Positions 6,290 to 6,994 of a DNA stretch of 6,994 nt are shown piece after piece. The translations under genes were made by a program, and so were the position numbers. Location: positions 1 to 6,994 of the forward strand of contig JALWRJ010000089.1 of NCBI GenBank assembly GCA_026994125.1, read 5' to 3'. A model generated the notes under the pieces. The model saw nothing but the letters and a program-made list of their open reading frames with translations. It searched no databases and was not told where the DNA came from. How positions within the stretch are numbered: position 1 is the stretch's first letter; each line of letters starts with the position of its first letter. The stretch is from Cyclobacteriaceae bacterium. Its GTDB lineage: Bacteria; Bacteroidota; Bacteroidia; Cytophagales; Cyclobacteriaceae.

Positions 6290-6994
6290 ACCAGCTTAAA
6301 TTTTTTCATGGTTATTGTACATGTAGTGCCTTGTTCATACGCATACGATACTTCGGCATCCAGCTTACGCGCCAACGAAGCTACTAATCTTTTTCCGTAC
6401 CCTGTACTTTCGGGTGTAGTGGGCTTGCAGCCGCTACCGTTATCTTTTACTTCTGCAATAAGTACATCGCTTTGCCTGAACAACCTGAAATACAACACGC
6501 CTTGTTTAGTATCAAATGCATATTTTAGGGCATTAGTAACCCATTCGTTTAAAATTAAACCTAAAGGTATAGCGGTATCAATATCTAACCTAAGGTTTTC
6601 GATTTCGGATTTAAAGCTAACCTGTTCCCTGTCAAATCCATACATCTCAAACAAACTTTCAACAAGTTGAGCAATGTATCCGGGCATTTCAATACCGGTG
6701 AGGTTATCTTTTTGGTAGAGCTTTTGATGAATTAGCGACATGGCTTTTACCCTGCTTTTGCCTTCGTTAATAGCCTGGATGGCCTCTTGGTCGGCTACAT
6801 ACCTGGATTGCAAGTTAAGCAGGCTCGAAATAATTTGCAGGTTGTTTTTTACCCGGTGGTGAATTTCTTTTAAAAGCACTTCTTTTTCGGCCAACGATTG
6901 CGAAATAAGTGCATGAGCCTTTGATTTTACCCGAAATAAATAAAATAGAAAAATTAGGCCTATCCCACCCCCTACTACCAATACAATAAATAGG
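6286..6994 (-). CDS. sensor histidine kinase, HisKA_2 type (partial, 5' end missing)
   Basis: This is the C-terminal part of a membrane-anchored sensor histidine kinase; the open frame continues past the right edge. An apparent start at 6981 is TTG inside a hydrophobic stretch and is not a credible beginning. Numbering from that codon, the order is a transmembrane segment ([15 protein letters not shown], 2-16), a short helical linker, the HisKA_2 dimerisation/phosphotransfer motif [20 protein letters not shown] (38-57, probable phospho-acceptor His41), and a HATPase_c domain with N-box [12 protein letters not shown] (145-156), DNGSG (180-184) and GTTCTITM (218-225). The G2 loop reads STGYGKRLV rather than the commoner STGxGLxLV. 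Bacteroidota kinases of this layout often have periplasmic or cytoplasmic TPR repeats before the membrane segment; that part is not visible. Its TGA overlaps the regulator's ATG by four bases, so the two form a cognate pair. The signal is unknown. Confidence 0.9.
   Translation of the reverse strand, partial: LFIVLVVGGGIGLIFLFYLFRVKSKAHALISQSLAEKEVLLKEIHHRVKNNLQIISSLLNLQSRYVADQEAIQAINEGKSRVKAMSLIHQKLYQKDNLTGIEMPGYIAQLVESLFEMYGFDREQVSFKSEIENLRLDIDTAIPLGLILNEWVTNALKYAFDTKQGVLYFRLFRQSDVLIAEVKDNGSGCKPTTPESTGYGKRLVASLARKLDAEVSYAYEQGTTCTITMKKFKLV

Noticed and set aside
6281..6670. Plus-strand open frame of 129 codons opposite the histidine kinase
   Set aside because: It lies wholly opposite the kinase HATPase region, shows no domain or leader, and has low-complexity Ser/Leu/Asn composition typical of a shadow frame.
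6979..6981. TTG at 6981 as the start of the histidine kinase
   Set aside because: The frame stays open to the window edge through hydrophobic codons of the same membrane segment, so the gene is truncated by the window.

Overview
The window looks like an ordinary, housekeeping-rich piece of a Bacteroidota chromosome (Cytophagales, Chitinophagales or Sphingobacteriales-like; rank below phylum is a guess). Four things suggest this: A-rich leaders without Shine-Dalgarno sequences; two sites matching the Bacteroidota -7 consensus TAnnTTTG; a LytTR response regulator beside a HisKA_2-type kinase; and a pdxJ / alpha-beta hydrolase / CBS-protein neighbourhood that is familiar from this phylum. No mobile element, tRNA, rRNA, CRISPR array or phage gene is visible. 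Coding density is very high, and the longest gap between genes is about 60 bases.

Left block (1-1989, minus strand), read from its promoter at about 2056-2028: a YqeY/GatB-like protein, a CvpA-family membrane protein (GTG start, 1 base after the yqeY stop), an alpha/beta hydrolase after a 55-base spacer holding a perfect 12-base palindrome, and the first 65 codons of a CBS-domain protein that leaves the window. The last two genes overlap by 14 bases.

Middle block (2050-4245, plus strand), divergent from the left block: pdxJ (vitamin B6 synthesis), a YbfF-type esterase 4 bases later, and a short RsmI-like SAM-dependent methyltransferase whose ATG shares one base with the preceding stop. This looks like a three-gene operon. 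The S-adenosylmethionine synthetase gene metK (4295-5587) follows with its own -7-type promoter, so a SAM producer sits directly after a SAM consumer.

Right block (5591-6994, minus strand), convergent with metK across a 3-base gap: a sensor histidine kinase (5' end beyond the window) and a LytTR response regulator joined by an ATGA overlap, forming a two-component pair. Two small perfect hairpins lie inside the 3' end of the regulator gene, where metK transcription would have to stop.

I do not see a clearly undescribed biological system here. The items most worth a second look are the RsmI-like methyltransferase that lacks the usual N-terminal motif, the two related hydrolases on either side of pdxJ, and the small inverted repeats at the gene junctions.
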